Source: Thermoplasmata archaeon | GTDB taxonomy: Archaea > Thermoplasmatota > Thermoplasmata > Thermoplasmatales > Thermoplasmataceae | DNA: 57,780 nucleotides | Direction of reading: 5' to 3' | Assembly (NCBI GenBank): GCA_021818675.1 | Contig: JAKATR010000029.1 | Location: forward strand, 1 to 57,780 | Part shown: positions 40,984-51,604 of the stretch, one piece after another | Position numbering within the stretch: position 1 is the stretch's first letter | How the letters are laid out: each line of letters begins with the position of its first letter | Translations under genes and position numbers: made by a program | The notes under the pieces: model-generated | The model's database searches: none | Seen by the model: the letters and a program-made list of their open reading frames with translations, nothing else | Told to the model about the DNA's origin: nothing

Positions 40984-41136
40984 ATGCTGGTCAGATGCAA
41001 GAGATGCGGTGATTTCTTCCAGATAGAGAAAGAGGAAAATGACATCATAAGAGTTGATCTACTCCCGGAATCTGAAACATTGTGCCCCAGATGTAAAACT
41101 GAATTGTCCAGCCACAGAAAACCAAGGAAAATGTAA
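40984..41136 (+). CDS. Small zinc-ribbon protein
   Basis: 50 aa MLVRCKRCGDFFQIEKEENDIIRVDLLPESETLCPRCKTELSSHRKPRKM with two CxxC knuckles (GTG at 40978 alternative). Below the ORF track size cut-off. Confidence 0.65.
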   Translation: MLVRCKRCGDFFQIEKEENDIIRVDLLPESETLCPRCKTELSSHRKPRKM

Positions 41137-41216
41137 AAAACAAATCCTGTACTAATTATTGACCCCTATAATACGGGATTTTTTATATATTAAGTATGTT
41201 TTGCCAAAAGAAAGTA

Positions 41217-41298
41217 CGCCGAGAGGGAGATTCGAACTCCCGATCCACAAAGGGAACCAGATCTCAAGTCTGGCGCCGTACCGCTGGGCCACCTCGGC
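41217..41298 (-). tRNA. tRNA-Ser (anticodon TGA)
   Basis: Reverse complement GCCGAGG...CCAGA-CTTGAGA-TCTGG...variable arm...CGGGAG-TTCGAAT-CTCCC...TCGGC; long variable arm and discriminator G fit archaeal Ser. Confidence 0.9.
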
Positions 41299-41309
41299 AT
41301 TCCTATTGT

Positions 41310-41906
41310 TTATCTTCTGAGTCTGTTATTTGATCTTATTGATGGCCTGCTCTTTGCTGATCCCTTTCTCCCAGTTCTTAGTCCTCTTGTCTTATAACCA
41401 GCTGATGTAAGACCCCTGTATACTCTTCCCTTATTTTGGGGTTCGGCTATCCATGAAATATTCCTGTCCTTGAATATTTCTGGAACATTTTTATCTACAA
41501 GTATAGCTTCGTAATATTTGTAATATCCATCTTCCCCAACATAGTATGAATTTAGTACTTCCATATTTGGGTATTTGTCTGCAATTCTCTCTTCGGCAAT
41601 CCACTGTAAGCTCTTCTTTCTGGTGAGTTTGTTGTAAGCCAATCTTCTTGGTCTTCTTCCACCCATGATCTTCGGGCGGTTGCTTCCTCCCCTTCTCACC
41701 CTAGCCCTTACTATGGCATATCCTCTTTTTGATTTATAGCCTAGATTTCTTGCTCTGTCAAGCCTTGTTGGATATTCCAATCTCTCCATTGCTGGACCGT
41801 TTCTCCATGCAATCATTCTCTGCTTATGCATGTTGTAAATCTCTGACTCTTTGAGTGATTTCCACGCTTCCTTAACTACATCGTATGAACCTGAAACTCT
41901 ATCCAT
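41310..41906 (-). CDS. rpl15e: Ribosomal protein L15e
   Basis: 198 aa; [67 protein letters not shown]. Confidence 0.97.
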   Translation of the reverse strand: MDRVSGSYDVVKEAWKSLKESEIYNMHKQRMIAWRNGPAMERLEYPTRLDRARNLGYKSKRGYAIVRARVRRGGSNRPKIMGGRRPRRLAYNKLTRKKSLQWIAEERIADKYPNMEVLNSYYVGEDGYYKYYEAILVDKNVPEIFKDRNISWIAEPQNKGRVYRGLTSAGYKTRGLRTGRKGSAKSRPSIRSNNRLRR

Positions 41907-41985
41907 CTCTTTCTACCCTGTTAGAATACCACGCATATTATTAAGTGTAATAAATACCTTTACAATAGTTTGGAAGGAAGTGCCA

Positions 41986-42069
41986 ATGCCTAAAAGAGGA
42001 TATTATAAAAAGCTTTATTCCGGGGCAATTCAGTTTTTTTCTAAAAAAGTAATCATTTATTTTGAATGA
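41986..42069 (+). CDS. Candidate 27-codon mini-ORF upstream of the Pop5-like gene
   Basis: MPKRGYYKKLYSGAIQFFSKKVIIYFE; its stop overlaps the start region of the next ORF. Confidence 0.25.
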   Translation: MPKRGYYKKLYSGAIQFFSKKVIIYFE

Positions 42070-42073
42070 TCAC

Positions 42074-42367
42074 ATGGTGAAGCGTTTGAAAAGTTCGTTG
42101 ATCAGGAAGAGGTATGTTCTTGTCTCCTATGGAGATAATATTGAAGAGTTGCTGAAGATGGAAAATTCACTGAATCGTCTGTTTAATATTAAAAGAAAGT
42201 TTAAGTCGGAAGGATTTTACATATTCCTGACTGATCAATTTAAGAAACAGAAAATTTGCTCCTATATTGAAACTAACTTTACTGGGATGACCATTGAAAC
42301 GGTAAGCGGAACAATAAAAAAATGCAAGAGTATAATGAAAGAGAAAAACTCCCAGATTAACCAGTGA
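42074..42367 (+). CDS. rnp2: Ribonuclease P protein component 2 (Pop5)-like
   Basis: MVKRLKSSLIRKRYVLVSYG... and C-terminal TIETVSGTIKKCKSIM resemble archaeal Pop5; beside rpl15e. TTG at 42062 is the alternative start. Confidence 0.6.
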   Translation: MVKRLKSSLIRKRYVLVSYGDNIEELLKMENSLNRLFNIKRKFKSEGFYIFLTDQFKKQKICSYIETNFTGMTIETVSGTIKKCKSIMKEKNSQINQ

Positions 42368-43643
42368 TAATCTCCATCTCCTTGTCATCCAGTCCAAGAA
42401 GTTCCATAAGTGCAATCTTATTCTCTTTCGAAGTTGAAGCTATTGCTGAATAAAACCAAAGGAGGTTAGAAGCACCTTTTGATGATGAATGTGTTATTTT
42501 ACCAATTTTCTTAAGCGCGTTCTTCCTCATTGATCTCGAGCTTTTTGATCTCGACATACTCATAATCATTGATGGAAACTCATACTTAACAAATTTTTTG
42601 TTAACGGTAGATATTCCATTAAACACGCCAGCGGAGATATCTTCAGCATAGACTTTGTAGCGGAAATGCTGTTTTTTAATAACTCTACCTAGATAGATAT
42701 CTGCAGTAGACAATATTTCAAATGCATGTACAAGATCCAAGGGGTCCTCGGCCTCCATGGGAAGATTGTTATCTACCCATAATACTAAATCAGATGTATC
42801 AAAGTCTTTGTCCCGAAGTAATTCCAATATTTTCTCGTAATTTCTACCTCTGAATATCTCTTTCATTATTTCAAAAATTGAAGTAGTGGAATCCCTTTGC
42901 CCCTCCGCCAGGTTCTCCATCATTGAACTATTGCTGTTTATGGCTATGGATTGAACATCGTTAATGATCCCCCGGATATCCGGGAAATTTCTCTCAATTA
43001 TTACACTCACATCATTCTGAGAGATTCTAAAACCATTCTCTTCCACAATTTTTATAATATTAGTTCGAAGTTTCCTAATGTTCTCGTTATAGTCAATATC
43101 TCTCCTCCTGTTGTAAAGTTTGAACTCAATTGAAAGAGAATTATTTATTATATCACTTCCTCCGCCCTTCCTTCTAAAACCATAATAATCATTCATTGTG
43201 AGTATTATGGGATTTCGAGTGTTCTTGATTACATTGAGGAGTTCATTCATACCGCCGGTATCTGAACTTCCGCTCTTGGATCTTGAATCGTTTATGTTAT
43301 CTGCTTCATCCATTAGTATGACCTTGGAGAACCCTTTTTTCTCAATGGAGAAAAGATCCATATAAACTGATGCAAGACCTGCGATATTCTTAATGCTCTG
43401 CCGATCTCTCAGGTCTGAAGCATTCATTTCTATTACTGGAACTCCAAATTCGTTTGCTATGGCAAATGCTGTGGTTGTCTTCCCGAGGCCAGGTTCTCCC
43501 CATAGAATCATTGCATTCTTTGTTACTTCTCCACTTTGCCATGATTCTACCCAGCCCTTTATTTTGATTCTAATGTCATTTGCCATCAGAGTCTCATCAA
43601 GGCTTTTCGGCCTGTAAAAATCGTTCCAGAATAATCCTTTCAT
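42357..43643 (-). CDS. rfcL: Replication factor C large subunit
   Basis: 428 aa; FYRPKSLDE, LWGEPGLGKTTTAFAIANEFG, NASDLRDRQSIKNI, ILMDEADNIN. Confidence 0.95.
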   Translation of the reverse strand: MKGLFWNDFYRPKSLDETLMANDIRIKIKGWVESWQSGEVTKNAMILWGEPGLGKTTTAFAIANEFGVPVIEMNASDLRDRQSIKNIAGLASVYMDLFSIEKKGFSKVILMDEADNINDSRSKSGSSDTGGMNELLNVIKNTRNPIILTMNDYYGFRRKGGGSDIINNSLSIEFKLYNRRRDIDYNENIRKLRTNIIKIVEENGFRISQNDVSVIIERNFPDIRGIINDVQSIAINSNSSMMENLAEGQRDSTTSIFEIMKEIFRGRNYEKILELLRDKDFDTSDLVLWVDNNLPMEAEDPLDLVHAFEILSTADIYLGRVIKKQHFRYKVYAEDISAGVFNGISTVNKKFVKYEFPSMIMSMSRSKSSRSMRKNALKKIGKITHSSSKGASNLLWFYSAIASTSKENKIALMELLGLDDKEMEIITG

Positions 43644-43847
43644 ATCTTCACCTGCATTTTATCCATAAAACTTCCCCATATACCTTCATATAATTTCAAA
43701 TCTTAAAGAATAATTCGTATTTGGATATGATTCTTTACATTATAATCGTGGATGATGTTCTTAAATTTACTGCTACCTATGAATAAAAAAATTGAAGAGA
43801 ATTACATGAAATGCAAATCTTTTAAAGTCTGTTAACTTCACAGTTAT

Positions 43848-44840
43848 GTGACAGCAAAAAACACTCTCGCTTTCAGTCCTTTAAGGGTAAGTTTTGCGGG
43901 TGGTGGAACAGATATTTCGCCATTTGTTGAAGAATATGGTGGTTCCGTTGTTAATTCTACTATTGAAAGAGGCGTTTTCGTAACTTATCGGGAGGATCCA
44001 TATCCTGTTGAAATATCGTCCAGAGATTTTCTCAAAACATTTGTCCTGGGCAATCACGAAGAAAATAGTGTACAAAACAAAATCATTGAACTCATGGGTG
44101 AATTCGGAATAAAAACGGGAAGAATATTCATATCAGACGAGGTGCCGCCCGGTTCTGGATTGGGTTCTTCATCGGCCCTCATTACTGCACTGCTGACCAT
44201 AATTCATGAATTGAGAGGAGAGGAAATTTCCAAGATAGAACTTGCGGAGGAAGCTTACAGAAGGGAGAGGGATTTTTTTGGCATAACTTTGGGAAAACAG
44301 GATCCTTATGCAATTTCAATTGGGGGACTCAAATTCATGGAATTCAAAGGAGATGAAGTAAAAACAGAATATTTTAAGGCAAATTCCATAAGTGAATACA
44401 TTGACGAAAGAATGCTCCTTGTATATTCTGGAAGGACAAGGGAAAGCAGTGCTATTTTAGGAGATCAGGTTTCAAAATCCAAAACAGGTGATCAGGAAAC
44501 AATAAAAAGACTCAAGGAGATAAAGAATATTGCAGAACATATGCGGGAAGCACTGTTGCAAAAAGATTTTCCTCTATTTTATAATCTTATTAACAGGGGT
44601 TGGGATGTAAAGAAAAATCTTGGGAAAAATGTTTCCTCTGAAAAAATAGAATCAATCATCACCAGATCAATTTCAATGGGTGCAAAAGCCGGGAGGCTTC
44701 TTGGTGGAGGGAATCAGGGATTCGTTCTTATTATGGCAGAACCGGATAAGCTCACATCGATCCAGATGGAAATGACCAAAATCTCAACCTTTGTAACAAG
44801 AATATCCACCTCTTCACTTGGTACAAGGATAATTAAATGA
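43848..44840 (+). CDS. GHMP kinase family protein (heptose-7-phosphate kinase-like)
   Basis: 330 aa; PLRVSFAGGGTDISPFVEEYGGSVVN, EVPPGSGLGSSSAL, GAKAGRLLGGGNQGFV. Confidence 0.85.
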   Translation: MTAKNTLAFSPLRVSFAGGGTDISPFVEEYGGSVVNSTIERGVFVTYREDPYPVEISSRDFLKTFVLGNHEENSVQNKIIELMGEFGIKTGRIFISDEVPPGSGLGSSSALITALLTIIHELRGEEISKIELAEEAYRRERDFFGITLGKQDPYAISIGGLKFMEFKGDEVKTEYFKANSISEYIDERMLLVYSGRTRESSAILGDQVSKSKTGDQETIKRLKEIKNIAEHMREALLQKDFPLFYNLINRGWDVKKNLGKNVSSEKIESIITRSISMGAKAGRLLGGGNQGFVLIMAEPDKLTSIQMEMTKISTFVTRISTSSLGTRIIK

Positions 44841-44860
44841 TAGAAAAAATATAATATCTT

Positions 44861-45346
44861 TTATTCAGGCTTATCATAAAATGATTCATTTCCTGAAAAG
44901 AAACTATCCAGTATTCTGAATGTGAGTCCCCAAATTACTATATTGCCCTTTACGAAAACCTCTCCTTTAACGTCATCTTTTTTTCTGACGAAAGAAGTTA
45001 TGTCTTCGAAACTCCCCCAATCAATTTCGTCACCGATTTGGAGTTCTTTTTTCTCTTTCAGTGAAAAAACAAACGGATACACTTTAACACCTGCGCCTTT
45101 CATTGGCTCAAAATAATCCATAGATTGAATATATTCCAAAAATAATGAATTTATTCCTGCTTCCTCTTCAAACTCCCTCTTCGCAGTTTCTATGAGTTTT
45201 TCTGTGTTTTTGGAGAAACCTCCGGGGAGACAATAGTCTCCTGACCATGGATCATCATCTCTTTTCTTTCGTTTCAGAAGAATAAATTTATTTTGATAGA
45301 AAACCAATACGACGGATGCTTTCCTTTCGGCTGTCTTTTCACTCAT
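44861..45346 (-). CDS. NUDIX hydrolase
   Basis: 161 aa; GGFSKNTEKLIETAKREFEEEAGI Nudix-box-like motif. Confidence 0.85.
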   Translation of the reverse strand: MSEKTAERKASVVLVFYQNKFILLKRKKRDDDPWSGDYCLPGGFSKNTEKLIETAKREFEEEAGINSLFLEYIQSMDYFEPMKGAGVKVYPFVFSLKEKKELQIGDEIDWGSFEDITSFVRKKDDVKGEVFVKGNIVIWGLTFRILDSFFSGNESFYDKPE

Positions 45347-45439
45347 GGTGACATCATACTTATGTCGTATAAACCATTAAATGTAATATTGGGAGAAACC
45401 AATGGGATTCATAAATCCATTTTTTAACATTTCATTAAG

Positions 45440-45736
45440 TTATAATTTTGATATTATGGATTTAACCGGCATTCCCACTTCTATACCAATTGCTTTTGCT
45501 TTCAATGAAACAGCCTCCACATTGGATGCCAGGATCGATTCTGCATCTTTTACTCCCTTTACTCTTACGGCAGTATCACCCAACTTATCGGCAGTTTCCA
45601 TATTCAGATAGCCACACATAACATACCCTATTTTCCCCTTAATAAGAACAAGTGGGGCCTTTTCCATATCCATCTTCAGATAAGTGAAAGACTTACCTTC
45701 AATTTTCATTTCCTTTGTTTCTACCATATTCAACAA
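45440..45736 (-). CDS. DUF1805 (YunC-like) protein
   Basis: 98 aa; LVLIKGKIGYVMCGYLNMETADKLGDTAVRVKGVKDAESILASNVEAVS. Confidence 0.75.
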   Translation of the reverse strand: MLNMVETKEMKIEGKSFTYLKMDMEKAPLVLIKGKIGYVMCGYLNMETADKLGDTAVRVKGVKDAESILASNVEAVSLKAKAIGIEVGMPVKSIISKL

Positions 45737-45852
45737 TCATTAAACAGTATATATAATCTATTTATTGAGAAATAACTCAATTATTCACAATATCATACTA
45801 TTTTTTTGTTAAAAATTTTAAACTCTTATTCTTAAATATCATAATTTCTATC

Positions 45853-45877
45853 GATGCATCAAACTATTGCATATGCA
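45853..45877. promoter_or_regulatory. Two adjacent palindromes GATGCATC and TGCATATGCA upstream of the thermosome TATA box
   Basis: 45853..45860 and 45868..45877, centres 16 bp apart; TATA-like CTTATATAG at 45907..45915. Confidence 0.4.
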
Positions 45878-45942
45878 CATCTATAATCGCTTGGAGAATA
45901 TAAAAGCTTATATAGAAGTTTATTTTTACTTAGCTGATAGTC

Positions 45943-47571
45943 ATGATAGGAGGACAACCAATTTTCATATTAAAAGAAGGAGCTAAAAGAGAAACTGGCA
46001 AAGATGCCATGAAAGGCAATATTGAAGCAGCCAAAAGCATTGCAGCAGCAGTAAGATCAAGTCTTGGGCCAAGAGGAATGGACAAAATGCTTGTAGATTC
46101 TCTGGGAGATATCGTAATAACAAATGATGGTGTAACAATTCTAAAAGAGATGGATGTAGAACACCCTGCTGCCAAAATGATGGTAGAGGTATCCAAGACT
46201 CAGGATTCCTTTGTAGGTGATGGAACAACGACCGCTGTCATTATCTCAGGTGCACTGCTTCAAGAAGCGGAAGGCTTAATAAATCAGGAAGTCCACCCTA
46301 CTGTTATAGCAGAAGGTTACAGAATGGGGGCAGAGAAGGCAAAGGAGATTTTGGATCAGATGTCCAAACCGGTTACAATAAATGACAAAGCACTGCTTGT
46401 TAAAATGGCTCAAACTTCACTGAGCAGTAAATCAGCATCGGGAAGCAGGGACAAACTGGGCGAGATATCATATGAAGCAATAAAGGCAGTTGCAGAGAAA
46501 ACCGAATCTGGATATTCAGTGGATCTGGATAATGTTCAGATAGTTAAGAAACAGGGCGGCGATATTGAGGACAGCGAACTTATCTCAGGAATAATTGTTG
46601 ATAAGGAAAAGGTTCACCCTGGAATGCCTGACACAGTTAAAAAAGCAAAAATTGCATTGCTGAATGCAGCTTTGGAAATAAAAAAGCCTGAATTTGATAC
46701 AAACATTAGAATAGATGACCCGTCAATGATTCAAAAATTCCTTTCACAGGAAGAATCATTGCTCAAAGAAATGGTAAAGAAGGTAAAGGATTCAGGTGCG
46801 AATGTTCTCATAACCCAGAAAGGAATTGATGATCTTGCACAGCATTACCTCGCAAAAGAAGGAATATATGCAGTGAGAAGAGTGAAGAAAAGTGATATGG
46901 AGAAACTGGCAAAGGCCACTGGAGCTGCAATCGCCTCTTCTATGGACGAGTTAAGTTCTTCAGACCTTGGTGCAGCAGAAACTGTTGAACAGATAAAAAT
47001 TGGAGATGATTACCTTACCTTTGTGACCGGATGCAAGAATCCAAAAGCCGTGAGTATACTTGTCAGGGGCGGTACAGAGCACGTTGCAGATGAAATTGAG
47101 AGATCCATAGTCGATTCAATTCATGTCGTGGCGGCAGCAATAGAAGATGGAAAATATGTTTCTGGTGGAGGTTCTGCAGCAAGTGAAATAGCATTCCATA
47201 TACGAGAGTATGCCACAAAGATAGGAGGAAGACAACAACTGGCAATTGAAAGGTTTGCTAATGCTGTTGAGGAAATCCCGCGAGCCCTTTCAGAAAATGC
47301 AGGTCTTGGAGCAATTGATGTTATAATCAACCTTAGAAATGCCCACGCCAAAGGAAAGAAGAACGCTGGAATAAACGTTTACAGCGGAGAAATTGAAGAC
47401 ATGGACAAAATTGGAGTTATCGAACCAATCAGGGTTGGGAAACAGGCAATAGACGCAGCTACTGAAGCCGCAGTTATGATATTAAGAATTGATGATGTCA
47501 TTGCAACAAAAGGTTCCAAGGGCGGTGCAGGTGCACCCGGCGGCGAAGGAGGAATGGGCGGAGAAGATTAA
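45943..47571 (+). CDS. thsB: Thermosome subunit (group II chaperonin, beta-like)
   Basis: 542 aa; [67 protein letters not shown]; closely resembles the Thermoplasma beta chain. Confidence 0.97.
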   Translation: MIGGQPIFILKEGAKRETGKDAMKGNIEAAKSIAAAVRSSLGPRGMDKMLVDSLGDIVITNDGVTILKEMDVEHPAAKMMVEVSKTQDSFVGDGTTTAVIISGALLQEAEGLINQEVHPTVIAEGYRMGAEKAKEILDQMSKPVTINDKALLVKMAQTSLSSKSASGSRDKLGEISYEAIKAVAEKTESGYSVDLDNVQIVKKQGGDIEDSELISGIIVDKEKVHPGMPDTVKKAKIALLNAALEIKKPEFDTNIRIDDPSMIQKFLSQEESLLKEMVKKVKDSGANVLITQKGIDDLAQHYLAKEGIYAVRRVKKSDMEKLAKATGAAIASSMDELSSSDLGAAETVEQIKIGDDYLTFVTGCKNPKAVSILVRGGTEHVADEIERSIVDSIHVVAAAIEDGKYVSGGGSAASEIAFHIREYATKIGGRQQLAIERFANAVEEIPRALSENAGLGAIDVIINLRNAHAKGKKNAGINVYSGEIEDMDKIGVIEPIRVGKQAIDAATEAAVMILRIDDVIATKGSKGGAGAPGGEGGMGGED

Positions 47572-47664
47572 TCTTCCCCTTAATTTTTATTAAATATAAG
47601 CTAAAATAAACAAAATTTAAAAAGATCAAAAGTATTAATATTTAAGTTCCACTGCACAAAAACA

Positions 47665-49179
47665 GTGTTTGCGAGAAAATCCCCCATACTTGTATTTCAG
47701 ACTTTGTTTTCAGCAATTCTGGGATATATATCTCTATTCTTTATCAACAGATATATGGGCCCAATTTACTGGGGTTATCTTTCCTATGCCATTGCTTTTG
47801 CCGGCCTTTATACGATAATTATCGATCTGGGTTTTTCCACTGCACATGTTAAAATTTTATCATCAGGGGAGGATAAGTCAAAGGCCCTCGGTACCTTCGT
47901 CGCCATACGTGGTACGCTAAATGCCATATATGTTTTTGCCGTAATCGGTACCTTGCTACTGTGGGTATATGTCCTTCACAGAGGTTTCTATAATCCAATT
48001 GAATTTTGGGTTATTCTTGCTATTTTACCATATTACGCCATAGCAAACATGATCCCTGTTTTTTCAACGTATTATTCCGTAACGTATCAATCAAATAAGA
48101 TGGCTATTCCCCCACTCATTGAGGCAATATTGAGAAATTCCATCTTCATATTTATCGGCGTAGTATATTTCCTTGGCAAAGAGGGCAATATTGGAAACAA
48201 TATTTCTGTTATACTCGCAATTATATATGGTATTACTTATAGCATCTTCATAATTATTTCATATCTGATTGGCAGGCCATGGAATATAGGAAGACCAAGT
48301 TTAGTGCTCTTTAAAAAATACATTTCAATTGCATTACCCTTAGCACTTGGAACCAGCATTGCCATAATAAATGCAAATGTAGACAAAGTGATAATTCAAT
48401 TCTTCTGGGGAACCATAGCTACAGGCGCTTTTTATGCCAACCAGAAACTAACCTCCGCAATGCTTGCAATTTCTGCCTCAGTTTATGTTTTCTTTATACC
48501 ATTGCTAACCTCATCAGGCCACAAAACGGCGGAAGATTTCAATGATCAGGTGCATGAATATGAAAGAATAATTTCACTGGTAACTCTCCCCATTGCCATA
48601 AGCATGATCTGGATGTCACCATTCATTCTGAATCTGTTTAACAGGGTATACCTTCCGTATGCACTTTCACTGTCTATCCTTGCCTTGGGAACTTATTTCT
48701 CTGTGCTGTCATCGCCATTCACCTCGGCAGTTATTTCCAAAAGCGGACAGAAATATATCGCTATTATAGGGTTAGGCGCCGTCATAATTAATCTGGTTGC
48801 CAATATACTTCTGATTCCAAGGGAAATATTAGGCATAAAACTTGGAGGATTGGGGGATTCAGGAGCAGCCATCGGCTTTCTCTTTGGTGCTCTGTTTGCA
48901 TACATTGTTTTTAAAGAATATTACAGAAAACTCAACGGTGTGCGCACCTCATCCAAATTTTACCTTCAGATAATTCCAGCTGCTTTGCAGTCGTTATTTC
49001 TCATAGGAGCATATTTATACATCAGACCTTATGATATTCTGGAATTGTTACCGGTCGTTGTTCTCAGTTATCTCGTATATATCGGTATATCAATAGGAAT
49101 AAGAGAGATAAGCCTGAAAGAAATAAGAGAAGTTCTGGTTGGATTAAAATTATTAAAAGAAAAAAGAGAGAATAAATAA
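47665..49179 (+). CDS. Oligosaccharide flippase-type (MOP superfamily) membrane protein
   Basis: 504 aa polytopic; GYLSYAIAFAGLYTIIIDLGFSTAHVK. Confidence 0.82.
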   Translation: MFARKSPILVFQTLFSAILGYISLFFINRYMGPIYWGYLSYAIAFAGLYTIIIDLGFSTAHVKILSSGEDKSKALGTFVAIRGTLNAIYVFAVIGTLLLWVYVLHRGFYNPIEFWVILAILPYYAIANMIPVFSTYYSVTYQSNKMAIPPLIEAILRNSIFIFIGVVYFLGKEGNIGNNISVILAIIYGITYSIFIIISYLIGRPWNIGRPSLVLFKKYISIALPLALGTSIAIINANVDKVIIQFFWGTIATGAFYANQKLTSAMLAISASVYVFFIPLLTSSGHKTAEDFNDQVHEYERIISLVTLPIAISMIWMSPFILNLFNRVYLPYALSLSILALGTYFSVLSSPFTSAVISKSGQKYIAIIGLGAVIINLVANILLIPREILGIKLGGLGDSGAAIGFLFGALFAYIVFKEYYRKLNGVRTSSKFYLQIIPAALQSLFLIGAYLYIRPYDILELLPVVVLSYLVYIGISIGIREISLKEIREVLVGLKLLKEKRENK

Positions 49180-49181
49180 AG

Positions 49182-50375
49182 TTAATTCATGAACTCCTTT
49201 CCAATTGTTTCTCGTGCAATTATGAGTTTCATGATCTCTCTGGAACCTTCTGCAAGCTGGAAGGATCTTATTCCCCTAAGGGCCCATTCTTCCGGGCAAT
49301 CCTTTGAATATCCATATGCCCCCTGCCATTGAAGTGCATCATTTATGGCATCGAATGCCCATGTAGTTGAAAGGAGCTTGGCTTTTGCTATTTCTTTGCT
49401 AACTCTAAATCTGTCATACTTTCCAAATCTCTGCTCCTGATCATAAAACCAGAGTGCCCGGTAACCAAGATCAAGTGCAGTTTCCATTCTGGCAGTGTGT
49501 TCTGCTACGGAAAACTGGAGACCCTGATTCCTCACAATCTCCTTCCCGAAAGCAACGCGGTTCTTCATATATTCTATTCCTCTACCTATGGATTCCAAAG
49601 CTGCGCCCCCACTGATGACTGAAATTATCGCCCTAGCAAATTCGAAACCTTCATGGATGATATTGAATCCTTTATCTACAGTACCTATGAGGTTCTCTTG
49701 GGGAATGTCATAGTCCTTAATTTTGAATGCACCCCATGATGATCCTTCACGACCCATTTCCTCAAGAAATGTCACATCCATATGCTCCTTACTGTATGGA
49801 ACAAAAAACAGCGATACCCCCCTGGATCCTTTTTCAGGGGATGTTTTTGCCACGGTGACAAAACCTCCACCACAATCCATGATGTTTTTCATAAGGCTGA
49901 TATAGCTCTTTTCTCCGTTCAGAGTATAGCTTTTCCCGTTTTTCTTTGCCGTTGTCTTCATTGATGCTACATCCGATCCAAAATTTGGTTCGGTTGATGC
50001 GATACCTACAAAGTTTTCTCCCCTTGCAACTTTTGGCAGGTATTGCTCCTTCAGGCTTTCTGTGCCATACTTGGATACTAAATATGCCCATGCATTATTC
50101 ACCAGAAACATTACGGGTATGGATACCGTCGGGTCGGCTCTTCCTATCTCCTCGGCGATTATTCCAACGCTCACGGCATCCCTGTTGCTACCACCATATT
50201 TTTCAGGGATGGTTAATCCAAAAAACCCCTGTTGTGCCATCTTTTTTATGAGTTCAGGGTCAATCTTCTTCTGTTTAATCATATCCCTGATTCTGGGAGA
50301 TATCTCCTTTTTACAGAACGCTCGTGCGGATTCTCTTATGATCTGCTGCTCTTCACTAAATGTAAAATCAAGCAT
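49182..50375 (-). CDS. Acyl-CoA dehydrogenase
   Basis: 397 aa; DFTFSEEQQIIRESARAFCKKEI, GIASTEPNFGSDVASMKTTA, QWQGAYGYSKDCPEEWALRGIRSFQLAEGSREI. Confidence 0.93.
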   Translation of the reverse strand: MLDFTFSEEQQIIRESARAFCKKEISPRIRDMIKQKKIDPELIKKMAQQGFFGLTIPEKYGGSNRDAVSVGIIAEEIGRADPTVSIPVMFLVNNAWAYLVSKYGTESLKEQYLPKVARGENFVGIASTEPNFGSDVASMKTTAKKNGKSYTLNGEKSYISLMKNIMDCGGGFVTVAKTSPEKGSRGVSLFFVPYSKEHMDVTFLEEMGREGSSWGAFKIKDYDIPQENLIGTVDKGFNIIHEGFEFARAIISVISGGAALESIGRGIEYMKNRVAFGKEIVRNQGLQFSVAEHTARMETALDLGYRALWFYDQEQRFGKYDRFRVSKEIAKAKLLSTTWAFDAINDALQWQGAYGYSKDCPEEWALRGIRSFQLAEGSREIMKLIIARETIGKEFMN

Positions 50376-50459
50376 GAAACTACATAGTAGGGTTGTATAG
50401 AAATTTAAGCGTCCAATTTCTTTGTTTAATAATGAAAATGGTTGGATTCCAGGATAGAC

Positions 50460-51422
50460 TCAGCTTATTGTTATTGCTTTCTCATCAATTTCATTGAAAT
50501 TTATGAATCTGTTGGCAGGATCCTTGCATAGAAGTGTAACCCGGCTATCCCTTCTTTCTGAGGTAAAGTCGTAGCCTAATCTGGAAGCAAGCTCTCTGGA
50601 GAATTCAACTATTGAGTCGTGAGAAGGCATATTATCCTGCGTTAACCTTGTTATGGATTGCCCTACGTGGACATATCCCTTGGATTCGATGAAATCTGGA
50701 TCTGCAGTTTTATCCATCCTTGCATATTCTTCAATGTATGGCATATTCACATCTTTTACCAGAGTATGCCTGATTACCCTTCTGGTATCCAGGGATGGCA
50801 AAAGCTCAAGTGTCCTGTTGAAGTTTTCCCATGCATTCCCGATTGCAGGATTGAGTACTTCATTGAATATTTCCTTAGTGGGACCAGCTGTCGTGACATA
50901 CAGTTGCGTTGGAAGTGGATTGAGCTTCTCCAGCACCATTGGAAGTGTTCCATTCGTTACGAGGAATGTTGATATTCCTCTCTTTCCTGCCAGCTCTATA
51001 AATTCTCCTAATCGGGTATATAGAGTGGGCTCCCCTGTTAAAGAAATAGCAATGTGCTTTGGTTTTGATGCTTCCTTCCACATTTCTTCCGTGACCTTGG
51101 GATTACCCTTAAGACCGGAGATTAGTTTCATGTGCGCCTTTATACTCTCTTCCAGAATGAATTCAGGATCATCTTCATAGGAAATCTTCATGCTATCAAA
51201 TCCCTGAAATCTCCAGCAAAAAGAGCAATTTTCAGTACATGAATTAAGTGCAGGGGTCATTTGCACGCACTGATGCGAATTGATTCCATAGAAAGTACCT
51301 TTATAGCAGGATGCGCCCCCGGTCATCTGGCTCTTTGTCCAGTGGCATACCTTGACCGCAGAATGTTCGCCTACAAGGGCATAATGTTGTTTCTTATAAA
51401 TTTCAGCGTATTTATTTGCCAC
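50460..51422 (-). CDS. taw1: tRNA 4-demethylwyosine synthase (radical SAM, TYW1/Taw1)
   Basis: 320 aa; CTENCSFCWRFQGF cluster motif, SLTGEPTLYTRLGEFIELA, FLVTNGTLP. Confidence 0.92.
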   Translation of the reverse strand: MANKYAEIYKKQHYALVGEHSAVKVCHWTKSQMTGGASCYKGTFYGINSHQCVQMTPALNSCTENCSFCWRFQGFDSMKISYEDDPEFILEESIKAHMKLISGLKGNPKVTEEMWKEASKPKHIAISLTGEPTLYTRLGEFIELAGKRGISTFLVTNGTLPMVLEKLNPLPTQLYVTTAGPTKEIFNEVLNPAIGNAWENFNRTLELLPSLDTRRVIRHTLVKDVNMPYIEEYARMDKTADPDFIESKGYVHVGQSITRLTQDNMPSHDSIVEFSRELASRLGYDFTSERRDSRVTLLCKDPANRFINFNEIDEKAITIS

Positions 51423-51604
51423 ATCACTTTAGAAAAACCATTTATATAACATTTCTGTAATTACAATGGTTGCCAATGAATAATTATTCTAAAAATTCTT
51501 TAAATTCGGGTTTGAAAAGGTTAATGTATGGATTTAAGTTGCAATCCATTTGCATGACTCATTCTGAAGCTTTCAATAATTTCAAAATAAGGAGATTGAA
51601 ATAG

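Noticed and set aside
43644-43847. Possible C/D-box sRNA (GATGATG) in the rfcL/GHMP kinase gap
   Set aside because: No D box (CTGA) at suitable spacing was found; most of the gap is simply AT-rich promoter DNA.
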